A stretch of DNA of 64,000 bases, from the NCBI RefSeq assembly GCF_003259745.1, contig NZ_QLMC01000005.1, forward strand, positions 248,001-312,000. Direction: 5' to 3'. A model generated the notes under the pieces. It was not told the origin of the DNA, searched no databases, and was given only the letters and a program-made list of their open reading frames with translations. Source of the DNA: Larkinella arboricola. Its GTDB lineage: Bacteria; Bacteroidota; Bacteroidia; Cytophagales; Spirosomataceae. Below, piece after piece: positions 53,247-61,293 of this stretch. Position 1 is the stretch's first letter; each line of letters begins with the position of its first letter. The position numbers were made by a program, and so were the translations under genes.

Positions 53247-53302
53247 CTTCAGGTTTTTTGCCGGGGGGTTGAAGGGGAACAACAACCGGCAGGGTTGGGC
53301 AA

Positions 53303-53326
53303 AAAAAAGGCCCGATTTCGGGCCTT
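53303..53326 (-). terminator. Intrinsic terminator of the early operon end
   Basis: On the minus strand AAGGCCCG/CGGGCCTT forms an 8-base stem with a short loop, followed by eight T. It ends the minus-strand early genes before the repeat locus. Confidence 0.85.
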
Positions 53327-53361
53327 CTAAAGCGGTTGTCGTTTTGTATTTATTTTATCTG

Positions 53362-53640
53362 TCAGCCAGCATCCGGGTAATAGGTCTTGCCTGGCTCCCA
53401 GACGGGCGGTATCTGGATTAATTGTCCACGATCAACTAAATCCCAGAAGTCTTCCACCGAGCGGTTGACGGGCGTTTCTTTCTGCCATTCCAATAGGGAA
53501 ACATGCGTCGTTCGGTATTTACCATTGATCCCCTTCCCGGACTTTTCAACGACGGCAAATCCCCGGTAGCTTTCACCCGGCGTTTTCCACCAGCTATAGA
53601 GCGGAATGGTCCGGTCCTTTACGTCTTCCGTGTCTCTCAT
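53362..53640 (-). CDS. Small early phage protein
   Basis: A 92-residue protein with an SH3-like beta pattern (IPLYSWWKTPGESYRGFAVVEKSG) and an acidic, Trp-containing end (VEDFWDLVDRGQLIQIPPVW). No family recognised. It starts two bases after the stop of the 127-residue gene upstream. Confidence 0.6.
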   Translation of the reverse strand: MRDTEDVKDRTIPLYSWWKTPGESYRGFAVVEKSGKGINGKYRTTHVSLLEWQKETPVNRSVEDFWDLVDRGQLIQIPPVWEPGKTYYPDAG

Positions 53641-53642
53641 GG

Positions 53643-54026
53643 CTAAACGTTGGGGGTTAGTCCGTAAGCTTCCGGATTATCGACGTCATCCATGATCATC
53701 ACCTTGCCTTCATTCAACTGCTGCATGTAGTGAAGGCAAGCGTTCAGCGTGTCTACATCGTCGCACCCGGCCAGTTTATGGGCCATCTGAACGGCCGCGT
53801 CCCGCATCATCAGGATCGGCTTGTATTCGTCGGGGCTGTGCGTGGCCACCAGCTTCTTTCGGTTTTCTTCAGCGGCATTCACCAGCATCTTATTGAAGGG
53901 ACCGTCCGGCTTGATCTGGGCCAGCATGGTCAACGCCATTTGCTCGAGGATGTAGGCTACTACCCGGTTCTTTCGTTTCGTGGCACTTTCCGCCGGTTGC
54001 AGTGGAGTTTCAGGGTTTTTGTCCAT
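53643..54026 (-). CDS. Early phage protein of unknown function
   Basis: A 127-residue helical protein with segments RVVAYILEQMALTMLAQIKPD and MMRDAAVQMAHKLAGCDDVDTLNACLHYMQQL. No recognised domain. It lies in a compact early operon and starts within the end of a 32-codon frame. Confidence 0.6.
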   Translation of the reverse strand: MDKNPETPLQPAESATKRKNRVVAYILEQMALTMLAQIKPDGPFNKMLVNAAEENRKKLVATHSPDEYKPILMMRDAAVQMAHKLAGCDDVDTLNACLHYMQQLNEGKVMIMDDVDNPEAYGLTPNV

Positions 54027-54108
54027 GGTTCACGCGGCTGTTTAAGTGTTGGAGATACTGGCCGAAGTAGGGCAGCAACAGGATTTTTAAGGTCTTTTTC
54101 ATGGTCAT
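54010..54108 (-). CDS. Possible 32-residue peptide gene
   Basis: A short frame (MTMKKTLKILLLPYFGQYL...) fills the gap between a dispersed motif copy (54114-54133) and the 127-residue gene, which it overlaps by 17 bases. Its basic start and hydrophobic part could be a small membrane peptide or a leader for translational coupling. Coding is unproven. Confidence 0.3.
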   Translation of the reverse strand: MTMKKTLKILLLPYFGQYLQHLNSRVNHGQKP

Positions 54109-54113
54109 TTACC

Positions 54114-54133
54114 TTGTGATTAAACATCAATTG
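54114..54133. repeat. Dispersed motif copy 2 (TTGTGATTAAACATCAATTGA)
   Basis: This copy has one change in the core (TGTGATTAAACATCA). It lies just upstream of the 32-codon frame on the minus strand, a few bases from its ATG, as copies 1 and 4 also sit close to start codons. Confidence 0.65.
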
Positions 54134-54172
54134 AAAAATAGGTGCACTATTTTTCTAGAGTGACAAATTTTT

Positions 54173-54316
54173 TTACGCTTTGTTCTTTCTGGTTGTGGAA
54201 AACTTCATCCGCTTCCGGATCGAACGGCCCAGTATAATGACCATTCCAACCAGGTAGCCCAGGTCGTTACCAAGCGAGTTTCGGCGGTCGCGCCAGATCA
54301 ATCGTTCGTTTTTCAT
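54173..54316 (-). CDS. Small basic membrane peptide
   Basis: About 47 residues from the ATG at 54316 (MKNERLIWRDRRNSLGNDLG), with a hydrophobic stretch (YLVGMVIILG) and a highly basic end (RSIRKRMKFSTTRKNKA). A longer frame opens at 54415 but would run through the start of the next gene. Function unknown. Confidence 0.45.
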   Translation of the reverse strand: MKNERLIWRDRRNSLGNDLGYLVGMVIILGRSIRKRMKFSTTRKNKA

Positions 54317-54365
54317 TTGATTAAAATGTGACGGTGGGTACTTATTGATATTCAAGGGCACTTCA

Positions 54366-54677
54366 TTAAAGTGCCCATTTCCAGGTGATGGAAGGTTTAA
54401 ACTCAACAGGTGCATCGAAATAGTCTTCCGGGTCGATGTCTTTACTACCTATGCCCAGACATTCCGGATGAAACCGGTATTCCATAGGGGCTGGATGGGG
54501 CCAGGCGCGAATAGGCGTTTGGCCTTCGCCTATTACTTCGCCACATCTTGAACAAAGGCAGTGCTTATCCCCGGCATCCGGAGAGTCGGCAAACTCACGG
54601 TCAGTTGGTAGAATTGAGATTGATTTTGGGTGTCGCTCCATAATCGTTGTTCTGCAAAGGGATTTTATTGACTTCAT
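54366..54677 (-). CDS. Small putative zinc-binding early protein
   Basis: A 103-residue protein with cysteine and histidine pairs (CLCSRCGEVIGEG, then FHPECLG), a likely zinc-binding knuckle. The C-terminus is acidic (DPEDYFDAP). No named family. A second ATG at residue 13 is also possible. It is the first minus-strand gene left of a small divergent plus-strand pair. Confidence 0.55.
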   Translation of the reverse strand: MKSIKSLCRTTIMERHPKSISILPTDREFADSPDAGDKHCLCSRCGEVIGEGQTPIRAWPHPAPMEYRFHPECLGIGSKDIDPEDYFDAPVEFKPSITWKWAL

Positions 54678-54832
54678 AAATTCGGTGGGTTATTACTGAT
54701 GGTTTACAAATCGGAGGTTTAATGGACTAAAGACTATAAAGGCCAAATCCTCATTTTTTGAACATATATAACGTATAGGATAGCCATTCTAACAGGGGGC
54801 AGCTTATATTGATTAGCTAATCATTCCTCGCT

Positions 54833-54991
54833 ATGGTACCAGAATATATTCAAGCCCAGCTTAAAGAATTAAAATGGATCGTTTCAAAAGGTTTTCAACT
54901 GAGACATCACCCTTCCAAACAGTTTGAGCCTTTCATCATTTATGATGCTATTTACTTAATCCGGCTGCTTCGGAAGTTAAAAAGCATATAA
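54833..54991 (+). CDS. 52-residue plus-strand peptide
   Basis: A short frame (MVPEYIQAQLKELKWIVSKGF..., ending LIRLLRKLKSI) with a plausible amphipathic helical make-up and many basic residues. It is one of few plus-strand genes in the prophage, next to the 86-residue plus-strand gene. It could be a small regulator or anti-host peptide; nothing proves function. Confidence 0.45.
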   Translation: MVPEYIQAQLKELKWIVSKGFQLRHHPSKQFEPFIIYDAIYLIRLLRKLKSI

Positions 54992-55093
54992 AACGAGGGG
55001 GTAGCATAGGGAGGTTTGTTTTAGTGTATACAATTGACTACCTTCATAATAATCAGTATCATCTGAGTCCCTTCTCCGCCTTCTTTTGGCAAG

Positions 55094-55123
55094 CTGTCGG
55101 TCTAGCTTCTCTATAACCGACAG
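55094..55123 (+). promoter_or_regulatory. Hairpin in the leader of the 86-residue gene
   Basis: CTGTCGGT (55094-55101) and ACCGACAG (55116-55123) form a perfect 8-base stem with a 14-base loop that ends seven bases before the ATG at 55131. No T run follows, so it could control ribosome access or be a protein-binding site. Confidence 0.5.
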
Positions 55124-55130
55124 ACTTCTC

Positions 55131-55391
55131 ATGCTACTCGTTTTCTCGGTTGTTGATGCCGCTGATGGAGATATCCGCCCACTTGTTTATTACTCAGAAC
55201 GCCTTGAATTAAGCTTTGATCTACTCAGCCGCTATGTCAGGACCGGGTTTACCATTCTATCGGCTGTGTTGCGCGAACCGAATGGGGTTGAGACTTCGCT
55301 GCCCATCGAAGCGATTGATGGAGAGCCGATAAAGGACTACATTCAGCGGCTTCAAAAGGAGTGGGAGAGCATTTTAAAAAAACGTCCATAA
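55131..55391 (+). CDS. Small plus-strand protein of unknown function
   Basis: An 86-residue protein from the ATG at 55131, beginning MLLVFSVVDAADGD. The middle is amphipathic (ERLELSFDLLSRYVRTGFTILSAVLREP) and the C-terminus is a charged helix (IQRLQKEWESILKK). It is not clearly exported. A hairpin precedes its ATG. It converges with the recombinase gene. No family recognised. Confidence 0.55.
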   Translation: MLLVFSVVDAADGDIRPLVYYSERLELSFDLLSRYVRTGFTILSAVLREPNGVETSLPIEAIDGEPIKDYIQRLQKEWESILKKRP

Positions 55392-55487
55392 AACGAGGGT
55401 TTTATTGACTGCAAATTGATAGGGGAGAAGCCCCGCGTTTTCTCCCCAAAATCGGTACAGAAACCCGGTCCAGTATTCTACGTCTAA

Positions 55488-56075
55488 TTATGTGGGTGGT
55501 TGGCGGGTTTCTTTACTTTTTTCGGCCCGGTCCTGACGGACATAGGAATACAGGGTTTGTTTGGAGATACCGACCAGGTTGCAAATGTCCTGAATGGGTG
55601 TCTTCTGGTCGTAGAGCTTAATGGCCAGTTGCCGGGCGTTGGAATCGACCTTGAAGTTTCGGCCACCCTTGCGGCCGCGGGATCGGGCGGATTCCAGACC
55701 AGCCATCGTTCGTTCCCGGATCAACTCCCGCTCGAACTCGGCAACGGCCGCGAAAATGTGAAAGACCAGTTTGCCGGTGTTTGATGTCGTATCAATTGAC
55801 TCATGCAGACTTTTCAGGGCAACCCCTGCTTTTTCCAGGTAAGCCATCCAGTCGATCAAATCCCGGACAGATCGGCCCAGACGGTCCAGCCGCCAGACCA
55901 CCAGCACATCACCTTTCCGTAGCTGCTCTTTCAGCCGGTTCAACTCCGGCCGTATAGCCGCTGTTCCACTTACCTTGTCCGTGAAGACCTTTTCACAACC
56001 GGCCTTCTTTAAAGCGTCTTGCTGAAGTTCCGGGTTCTGTTCCGTCGTCGATACCCGGGCGTATCCAATTAGCAT
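55488..56075 (-). CDS. Serine recombinase (resolvase/invertase family)
   Basis: The 195-residue small serine recombinase has the nucleophile Ser9 in GYARVSTTEQ and the arginine pair Arg65/Arg68 in RLDRLGRS. A long E-helix lies at about 100-130 (FAAVAEFERELIRERTMAGL), and a C-terminal helix-turn-helix at about 155-182 (PIQDICNLVGISKQTLYSYV). It is complete. The ATG at 56075 is chosen over a TTG at 56099. Such Pin/Hin-like enzymes invert or resolve DNA segments; no invertible tail-fibre segment was seen near it. Its target is unknown. Confidence 0.93.
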   Translation of the reverse strand: MLIGYARVSTTEQNPELQQDALKKAGCEKVFTDKVSGTAAIRPELNRLKEQLRKGDVLVVWRLDRLGRSVRDLIDWMAYLEKAGVALKSLHESIDTTSNTGKLVFHIFAAVAEFERELIRERTMAGLESARSRGRKGGRNFKVDSNARQLAIKLYDQKTPIQDICNLVGISKQTLYSYVRQDRAEKSKETRQPPT

Positions 56076-56091
56076 CGTAGTAGCGTTTTGA

Positions 56092-56205
56092 TTATTCAAC
56101 TATTCCTTCGCCATCCGTCCACCAGCGTTTGACCGCCGGGATGCAAATGACCAGCAAAAGGAACACCGCAATGACTATGTGATTGATCCAATTATTTTTC
56201 ATCAT
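56092..56205 (-). CDS. 37-residue membrane peptide
   Basis: A short frame (MMKNNWINHIVIAVFLLLVI...) fills the gap between the primase-helicase stop and the recombinase start. It has one clear membrane helix, then a basic and acidic tail (KRWWTDGEGIVE). Composition and position suggest a real small phage membrane peptide; function unknown. Confidence 0.45.
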   Translation of the reverse strand: MMKNNWINHIVIAVFLLLVICIPAVKRWWTDGEGIVE

Positions 56206-56213
56206 GATCGACG

Positions 56214-59123
56214 TTAGAAAGTGATTTCGTTGATGGCCTGGCCCGGTGTCCGGACATACAGCATTTCCTTGGAACCGCCATTGGGCTTGCGGATAATACG
56301 TCCCTGGGCGTTTTTCATTTCGTCCGGGTTCAGGATGTAGCCGTTGTACTTCGCCCAGGCTTTCAGGGCTTTTCCGAACCGTTGGGCTGTGTAGGTCTTT
56401 AGCTTTGTGACCCGGATAAAATCTTCAAACGCATCATCCCGAATGATCAGCGAATCCAGCCGCCCGGACTCGGGCGCGAAATAGACATCGGCCCAATTCC
56501 GGAAGTGATCTCCCATTTCCGACATCAGGTTCCGCTTGCTGACGTTGTTCATGGGCGGTACAATCTTTTCGTCGGTCGAAAGATAGAAGCGCAGACACTG
56601 AGCCATGAAGTTGTAAAACAGGTTCCAGTCTTTGTCGTCGAAGTCCGTAAATAGTGACTTTCCGAAGTCATCCGTTGGCGTCCGGCTTTCCTTGTAATCA
56701 CCGTTGTTTTCGTGGTAGTAGTCTCCAAAGACCGTGTAGAGCTTCCGACGTAGGGATGACGGGTCAGTCATCCGGTCCCCGAAGTTGGTATCAAACCAGA
56801 ATTTTGGAGAGTCTTCAAAGCTGATTTCAATTGACCGTTTTTGCTTGGGGTTGACGGTCATGGCCGACGTCAGCGGGGCGAAGAAGAAACCGAAGTTCAG
56901 AAACTCGTTGGCATCTTCGACGTGAATCAAATCCGTGTCGGCATCGACGTTTTCAAAAACGTGGGGGTTCTCCGTCAGCTTGGGATTACGGCCGTCCAAC
57001 TGAACCTTGTTGAGCAGCTTGTACAGTGCCTTTGCTACTAGTCCTTTCCCAGCGCCACCGTGGCTTTCGCCTTCTTCCGACAGCTTGTTGTCCATCGCAA
57101 AGACGGCCCAGGGTTTGGCCGGGTTCTTATACCGGTGCAGGGCGTAACCAATGGCAAAAATCCGGTTGATCAAATGAAGCTTCTGTTCCGCGATTTCTTC
57201 CGGCAGAAGTAACCCGCCATCGATGCTGAAGCGGAATTCCTGTTTGTACGCTTCCTGTTTTTCGGCGGTGTCATACGCCAGCATCTGATTGATCTCTGTC
57301 TCGTTGAAACCGTACTTTTCAGCGTACTCAGAAAGGGCTTTCTCGGGCAGTTCACAGAGGTTCAACCGTTCTTCCAACTCCTTCCGCCAGTGAATCCGGC
57401 AGGTCTGAATCAGGAATTTGAAAAACATACAGGAATTATCCTTGATGTTAATGTCCCAGGCCCCTTCCTCATTGCGGGTAATCCTGAACATTTCCGGAAG
57501 GACTTTGGCGTCATGCTGGATCACTTTGGACTCCCAGATGTATTTGTCCAGCGTTCCGGACTTTTCTTCCATGATTCCGGAGCCTGTCACCTTCCAGGCG
57601 GATTTTTTGAAAAACAGGTATTGGAAGTCCGGCCCGTAAGTCTTGAAATCTCCATCGAACACCGGAATGTTGGCCAGACTCGAATCACCCAATTGCGGGG
57701 TTTTGTAGATCGTGTTCCGGAGGTCGATGGGCATTCTCCGCTGTTCCAGAAAACCATGAATGAAATCCTTCACAGCCGCGGTTTCAATGGTGCTCACCAC
57801 GTTGTTTTCAACCCGGACGTACTTGAACCCGTCTTTCTCTTTCTGGCTCCGGAAACGGGCATATCCGTTCCGGTTTAAGAAGTTGTAAGCGTGGACGTTA
57901 TTGAAAACGTACTTTACCACCGGCTTGCCAAACATGAATTTGACGTCTCCGTTTTTATCCCGGTCAACCTGCTCATCCCAAAACTGATAGGGAACGGCAA
58001 TCTTCCGCAATTCGTCAAAATCAAATTTCCGGTAGTAGCGCAGGAAGTCCCGAACATCCTTGCAGGGATTGCCCCGGGCGTCCAGGTGTTTCTTTAGTTC
58101 ACAGGGAAGCCAGATCGTCCGGATGGCCAGGTATTCCATCGCCAGTTGATGAGCCGCCCGAACGCCCGTTCCGTCGATGTCGGGAAGGTTGTAGATCACT
58201 TCGGCAATTGCCGTCAGGGCTTTGAAATCCATCGGCCGAAGTTGGGCCGTTTCGCTGTTCATCCATACCACCCGGTAGCCCAGAGCCGCCACGTTCAGGG
58301 CGTCCGATCCGCCCGAGACTAAGATGATTTCGGGCAGCTTCTTTTCCTTCCGCTTTTCTTCCGCGTTGGAGTCTTCCGGGTCATAGTCCTTATCCTTTTC
58401 AGCCTGAAGCTCTGCATACTTCTTTTGAGCCTGGGCCAGTCCGTGGATAAAGTGTTCCGGCTTGATGCCATAGCTCTGAAACCGGAATTGCTTTTCGGCC
58501 CTGGGTTTGTAAAGCTTCTTCCAATCCCCTTCGTCCCAAAGGAAAATCGGAAACCGTTCGTTGGAAGTGTACTGGTGGGTAACACCTTTGGCCGTATAGG
58601 TATACCAGTTCAGGCACTTCAGACGGTAATGGCTGCAAAGCTGAATGGCGGCTTTCGTCCGGGCTTCATCATCCCGGCCCAGGGCGTTCCAGGCGTTGGG
58701 GCTGAAGATGTGTCTTAAGTCATGGATCTCGAATTCCCGGAAGTCGAAATTCATACTGCCTTCCGCTTCATCGGGCGTGGCGGTCCAACTGTTGTAGTCG
58801 GGCTTGGTTTCCGGGCGTTGAGCTCCGGCGAAATTATAGAATGCAGCCACCGTTTTGAGGGCGGTGACAAAATCCACGTTGTCTTCAAACTGGACGATCT
58901 GAACCGCATTTCGGGCTTTTTGATCACCGCCAAAATCGGTGACAATCCAGATACCTTCTTCGGTTCGTTTCAGCGCGGCCGACGCTGTTTTTTCGGGCCG
59001 TACTTTAAATTTTCGTTTCGTTGAGCTTTCTGATTCCCGGGCATCCGGATAGCGATGAATGATATATGAGATACCGCCATCGATGGCCAGTAATTCTTTC
59101 ATGTCGATGTGGTTACTGCTCAT
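56214..59123 (-). CDS. Phage primase-helicase
   Basis: The 969-residue replication protein has an N-terminal primase-like part (about 1-130, no zinc-finger cysteines). A Toprim-like part (about 255-340) contains ILVSGGSDALNVAALGY. A C-terminal D5/SF3-like ATPase has Walker A GGAGKGLVAKAL (near 690), DTDLIHVEDANEF as Walker B (near 728) and an arginine-finger-like SSLRRKLYTVFGDYY. The Toprim acidic Glu expected in EGxxDAL is replaced (SGGSDAL), so primase activity is uncertain. It would unwind and possibly prime phage DNA at the early region. Confidence 0.82.
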   Translation of the reverse strand: MSSNHIDMKELLAIDGGISYIIHRYPDARESESSTKRKFKVRPEKTASAALKRTEEGIWIVTDFGGDQKARNAVQIVQFEDNVDFVTALKTVAAFYNFAGAQRPETKPDYNSWTATPDEAEGSMNFDFREFEIHDLRHIFSPNAWNALGRDDEARTKAAIQLCSHYRLKCLNWYTYTAKGVTHQYTSNERFPIFLWDEGDWKKLYKPRAEKQFRFQSYGIKPEHFIHGLAQAQKKYAELQAEKDKDYDPEDSNAEEKRKEKKLPEIILVSGGSDALNVAALGYRVVWMNSETAQLRPMDFKALTAIAEVIYNLPDIDGTGVRAAHQLAMEYLAIRTIWLPCELKKHLDARGNPCKDVRDFLRYYRKFDFDELRKIAVPYQFWDEQVDRDKNGDVKFMFGKPVVKYVFNNVHAYNFLNRNGYARFRSQKEKDGFKYVRVENNVVSTIETAAVKDFIHGFLEQRRMPIDLRNTIYKTPQLGDSSLANIPVFDGDFKTYGPDFQYLFFKKSAWKVTGSGIMEEKSGTLDKYIWESKVIQHDAKVLPEMFRITRNEEGAWDINIKDNSCMFFKFLIQTCRIHWRKELEERLNLCELPEKALSEYAEKYGFNETEINQMLAYDTAEKQEAYKQEFRFSIDGGLLLPEEIAEQKLHLINRIFAIGYALHRYKNPAKPWAVFAMDNKLSEEGESHGGAGKGLVAKALYKLLNKVQLDGRNPKLTENPHVFENVDADTDLIHVEDANEFLNFGFFFAPLTSAMTVNPKQKRSIEISFEDSPKFWFDTNFGDRMTDPSSLRRKLYTVFGDYYHENNGDYKESRTPTDDFGKSLFTDFDDKDWNLFYNFMAQCLRFYLSTDEKIVPPMNNVSKRNLMSEMGDHFRNWADVYFAPESGRLDSLIIRDDAFEDFIRVTKLKTYTAQRFGKALKAWAKYNGYILNPDEMKNAQGRIIRKPNGGSKEMLYVRTPGQAINEITF

Positions 59124-59293
59124 GGTCGGGTCAAACGGTGTAGTTCACGAATGCGTTGGTTGATGGCCAACAGTTCTAATCCTCTTAGTTGCGGATTGCA
59201 ATTGCTCCGGTACCGGATCAGGAAGCTTTTGTCGGTGATGGTTGACACGAGTTCGCCTTTATAGACCCCGGCCCGGATGGTGATGTTCAGCAT
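59120..59293 (-). CDS. Small early protein upstream of primase-helicase
   Basis: A 57-residue protein from the ATG at 59293 (MLNITIRAGVYKGELVST), beta then helical. Its stop overlaps the primase-helicase start (ATGA). The downstream ATG is preferred because a terminator lies just before it (59328-59358). Function unknown. Confidence 0.6.
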   Translation of the reverse strand: MLNITIRAGVYKGELVSTITDKSFLIRYRSNCNPQLRGLELLAINQRIRELHRLTRP

Positions 59294-59327
59294 AATGGGC
59301 GCTGTTGAAGATGAATGATCTGTTAAA

Positions 59328-59358
59328 AAGCTTTGGCCAGTCAGGTGACCGGCCAAAG
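59328..59358 (-). terminator. Intrinsic terminator upstream of the 57-residue gene
   Basis: On the minus strand CTTTGGCC/GGCCAAAG forms an 8-base stem, loop of 12, then GCTTTTT. It ends the 156-residue gene. Confidence 0.7.
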
Positions 59359-59368
59359 TCCCGGCGAT

Positions 59369-59839
59369 TTAACCCTTAACCCTATGCCTGAACAGGACGG
59401 TTATATCCTGAAAGTCCAGCACCCAATACCCTAGCTTAATGGCATGGCATATCCGATTCAGACCCGCCCGTACCTGGGCGTTGGTCAGACCTTCGTGACC
59501 TAGTTGGGGGTTGGTATAGTACGCTAATTGGAGGTAGGCCATCATTTCTTGCAGACAGCCCAATTGATAGGAAGACAGCACAATATTGACCTGGCCAATG
59601 TCGTCCCCTTCGTCGCCGTTCCAGCCCATGGCTTCGTCCAGGTGGTATAAGTCCCCTAATGACAGACCGGACTTTCTACGGCCGTTCAACCAACCCAGAA
59701 TCAGGTTTGTCATTAAGTTTTGAGACAACTGGAAGTCTTCGGCGGATAGCGTCAGACAAAAATTTTGGACAGAGAGTCCCTTACCCACCGGCGCTGAAGG
59801 TTTCAGCAGCCGCGGGAAAAACGCGGATAATGATAGCAT
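59369..59839 (-). CDS. Early phage protein of unknown function
   Basis: A 156-residue helical protein with an N-terminal basic, hydrophobic part (LSLSAFFPRLLKPSAPVGKG) and conserved-looking LGDLYHLDEAMGWNGDEGDDIGQ. No family recognised. It has its own terminator. Confidence 0.6.
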   Translation of the reverse strand: MLSLSAFFPRLLKPSAPVGKGLSVQNFCLTLSAEDFQLSQNLMTNLILGWLNGRRKSGLSLGDLYHLDEAMGWNGDEGDDIGQVNIVLSSYQLGCLQEMMAYLQLAYYTNPQLGHEGLTNAQVRAGLNRICHAIKLGYWVLDFQDITVLFRHRVKG

Positions 59840-59863
59840 GATGTTGGTAGTTAGAGAGTGGGG

Positions 59864-60364
59864 TTAGTCGTTACAGCCGTAGCGGTTATTAAGCGTGGTG
59901 AGGATATGGTCGGAAAGCTTGTCTAACTGGTCGGTGGAAACCGGCGGACGTTGGTGGGTAATGAAGAAGGATTCGTTACTGTGCTTTTTGAGGACGGCCG
60001 ACAATTCGCTTACCATCAATTGGGCATCCTGCAAGATTTCATCGGGCCATTCGGCCAACGTTCCGGCATCGAACTTATCAAAGACTTCCAGAAGGGTAAT
60101 TTCCGGAGTCCAGACTTTGGGCAGTTCCAGGTAGTCCTTTTCGATGGCGGTTAGTGTCTCCAAACTCCATGCTGAAACTACATTTCTCAGTCGGGTGGTC
60201 AGGTCTTCCAGATACTGTTGAATTGCATCCGCTCCCGGTACTTCCTTTAAAAACCGGTCGTTGGCTGCCTGCACCGTGAAAGTCATGTTCACGGCTGCCT
60301 GATGGGTCAGCCCTTCCTTCCTTTTTCGTCGATGGTATTCGACGGTTTGTGTGTTGGTTCCCAT
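59864..60364 (-). CDS. Early phage protein of unknown function
   Basis: A 166-residue charged, helical protein. It begins basic (GTNTQTVEYHRRKRKEGL) and is otherwise acidic helices (QQYLEDLTTRLRNVVSAWSLETL). A dispersed motif copy lies 20-40 bases upstream of its ATG. No family recognised. Confidence 0.6.
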   Translation of the reverse strand: MGTNTQTVEYHRRKRKEGLTHQAAVNMTFTVQAANDRFLKEVPGADAIQQYLEDLTTRLRNVVSAWSLETLTAIEKDYLELPKVWTPEITLLEVFDKFDAGTLAEWPDEILQDAQLMVSELSAVLKKHSNESFFITHQRPPVSTDQLDKLSDHILTTLNNRYGCND

Positions 60365-60380
60365 TTACGTTCAAAAAATA

Positions 60381-60400
60381 TGTGGTTAAACATCAATTAA
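60381..60400. repeat. Dispersed motif copy 3 (TGTGGTTAAACATCAATTAA)
   Basis: Exact match to copy 1 over 20 bases. It sits between the divergent starts of the 166-residue minus-strand gene and the 130-residue plus-strand gene, next to the promoter of the latter. Confidence 0.75.
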
Positions 60401-60408
60401 AAGCAATC

Positions 60409-60439
60409 TTGGTTGGTGTAAAAAGGGGAGTTAAGTTTG
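60409..60439 (+). promoter_or_regulatory. Promoter of the 130-residue plus-strand gene
   Basis: TTG (60409-60411), 20 bases, then TAAGTTTG (60432-60439) matches the Bacteroidota promoter pattern TTTG-N19-TAnnTTTG with one extra base of spacing. The ATG follows 22 bases later. Confidence 0.6.
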
Positions 60440-60460
60440 CGATCTTAAAACCATTTGCAC

Positions 60461-60853
60461 ATGTCTCAGCCTGTTTACCTACTTGTCGATAATACCTATG
60501 CCAATGACGTAGGTGGTTATACTACAGATTCAGAAAAGATTGATTACAATCTTCAGGCCCTACTTTTGAAAAAGAAACTTCAATCTCACACGCCTTCTAC
60601 TGGCCGATATTCAATCTTTGCCTTTCCTGCTGGCCGGTATGTGATGATTCTACAATATGAACCTACACTAACCAACTGTCAAATGGCCTTTATTCATTTT
60701 GAGCTTAGTATTGACGACTGGTTTGATCACTTTGCAGATACGCTTACGCCTAAAACTATTCAGGGTATCTTTGAAACTCAGCAGAAAATCAAGGCGAGAG
60801 GGACCGATTTTCAACAGACGGTCGTTCTGACGACAGAGTTTCCATCTTTTTAA
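60461..60853 (+). CDS. Plus-strand phage protein of unknown function
   Basis: A 130-residue soluble protein starting MSQPVYLLVDNTYANDVGGYTTDS, mixed alpha/beta. It has a promoter just upstream and is expressed against the direction of the early operon, so it may be made in the lysogen. No family recognised. Confidence 0.6.
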   Translation: MSQPVYLLVDNTYANDVGGYTTDSEKIDYNLQALLLKKKLQSHTPSTGRYSIFAFPAGRYVMILQYEPTLTNCQMAFIHFELSIDDWFDHFADTLTPKTIQGIFETQQKIKARGTDFQQTVVLTTEFPSF

Positions 60854-60962
60854 ATACTTCATTGAAATCCACTTTTTCATGTAGGCCATCAACGAAAATG
60901 AAGTCGATGTCTTCATCAGAACTGGCTCCCTGATTTACTTCAGACCCTTGTGTACTCATCAT
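60789..60962 (-). CDS. Small acidic protein, convergent overlap
   Basis: A 57-residue acidic frame (MMSTQGSEVNQGASSDEDIDFIFVDG..., ending NRSLSP). It overlaps the last 65 bases of the convergent plus-strand gene. Its composition is protein-like and a promoter-sized gap precedes it, but coding is unproven. Confidence 0.4.
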   Translation of the reverse strand: MMSTQGSEVNQGASSDEDIDFIFVDGLHEKVDFNEVFKKMETLSSERPSVENRSLSP

Positions 60963-60995
60963 TTTAATAGTTATGGATTAACAATCAATAACACG

Positions 60996-61283
60996 CTACT
61001 CAAAACCGTAATAGCCGTAAGCCAGGTAAAAGGCGTATTGGTCCAGATAGGAATTCAGTTCGGCTATTTCTTTGATAAGCTCTTGGACTGTCTCGAAATA
61101 GGTAACGGCATCCGTGCTCATTATCAGACTTAATTGGCATAAAATAACCGTTCGACAGGCTTTAACACCTTCCATTTTAGTCAACACCATGTCCCGGTTT
61201 TGCCCAGGCTGTTTACAGTTAAATTGGAGAAACTCCTTCTGGCATTCTTCAAAACTTTTAGGCTCCTCAATCGCTCCCTGCAT
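60996..61283 (-). CDS. Early phage protein of unknown function
   Basis: A 95-residue, Cys-containing helical protein (EECQKEFLQFNCKQPGQN; LIKEIAELNSYLDQYAFYLAYG). A dispersed motif copy overlaps its upstream region. The ATG at 61283 is used; a GTG directly before it is also possible. Function unknown. Confidence 0.55.
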   Translation of the reverse strand: MQGAIEEPKSFEECQKEFLQFNCKQPGQNRDMVLTKMEGVKACRTVILCQLSLIMSTDAVTYFETVQELIKEIAELNSYLDQYAFYLAYGYYGFE

Positions 61284-61293
61284 CACTTTGTCA

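Larger units (their letters stand above)
52604..53302. other. 700-base AT-rich non-coding locus between early and late genes
   Basis: No convincing gene lies here; a 70-codon plus-strand frame at 52884-53096 has biased composition and looks accidental. It holds a candidate small RNA unit (52627-52708), a small hairpin AACCGCT/AGCGGT near 53097, and a dense set of GTATC/GATAC motifs with a long inverted repeat (52972-53246). It divides the early genes on the right from the late genes on the left. It is a candidate replication origin or regulatory hub. Confidence 0.6.

Noticed and set aside
55422-55447. GGGGAGA/TCTCCCC hairpin between convergent genes as a terminator
   Set aside because: No T run on either strand; it may be structural but does not support a terminator call.
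60668-60916. Minus-strand 82-codon frame over the 130-residue gene
   Set aside because: Composition is poor (K/R/S/M runs); another minus-strand frame at 60789-60962 is more protein-like.
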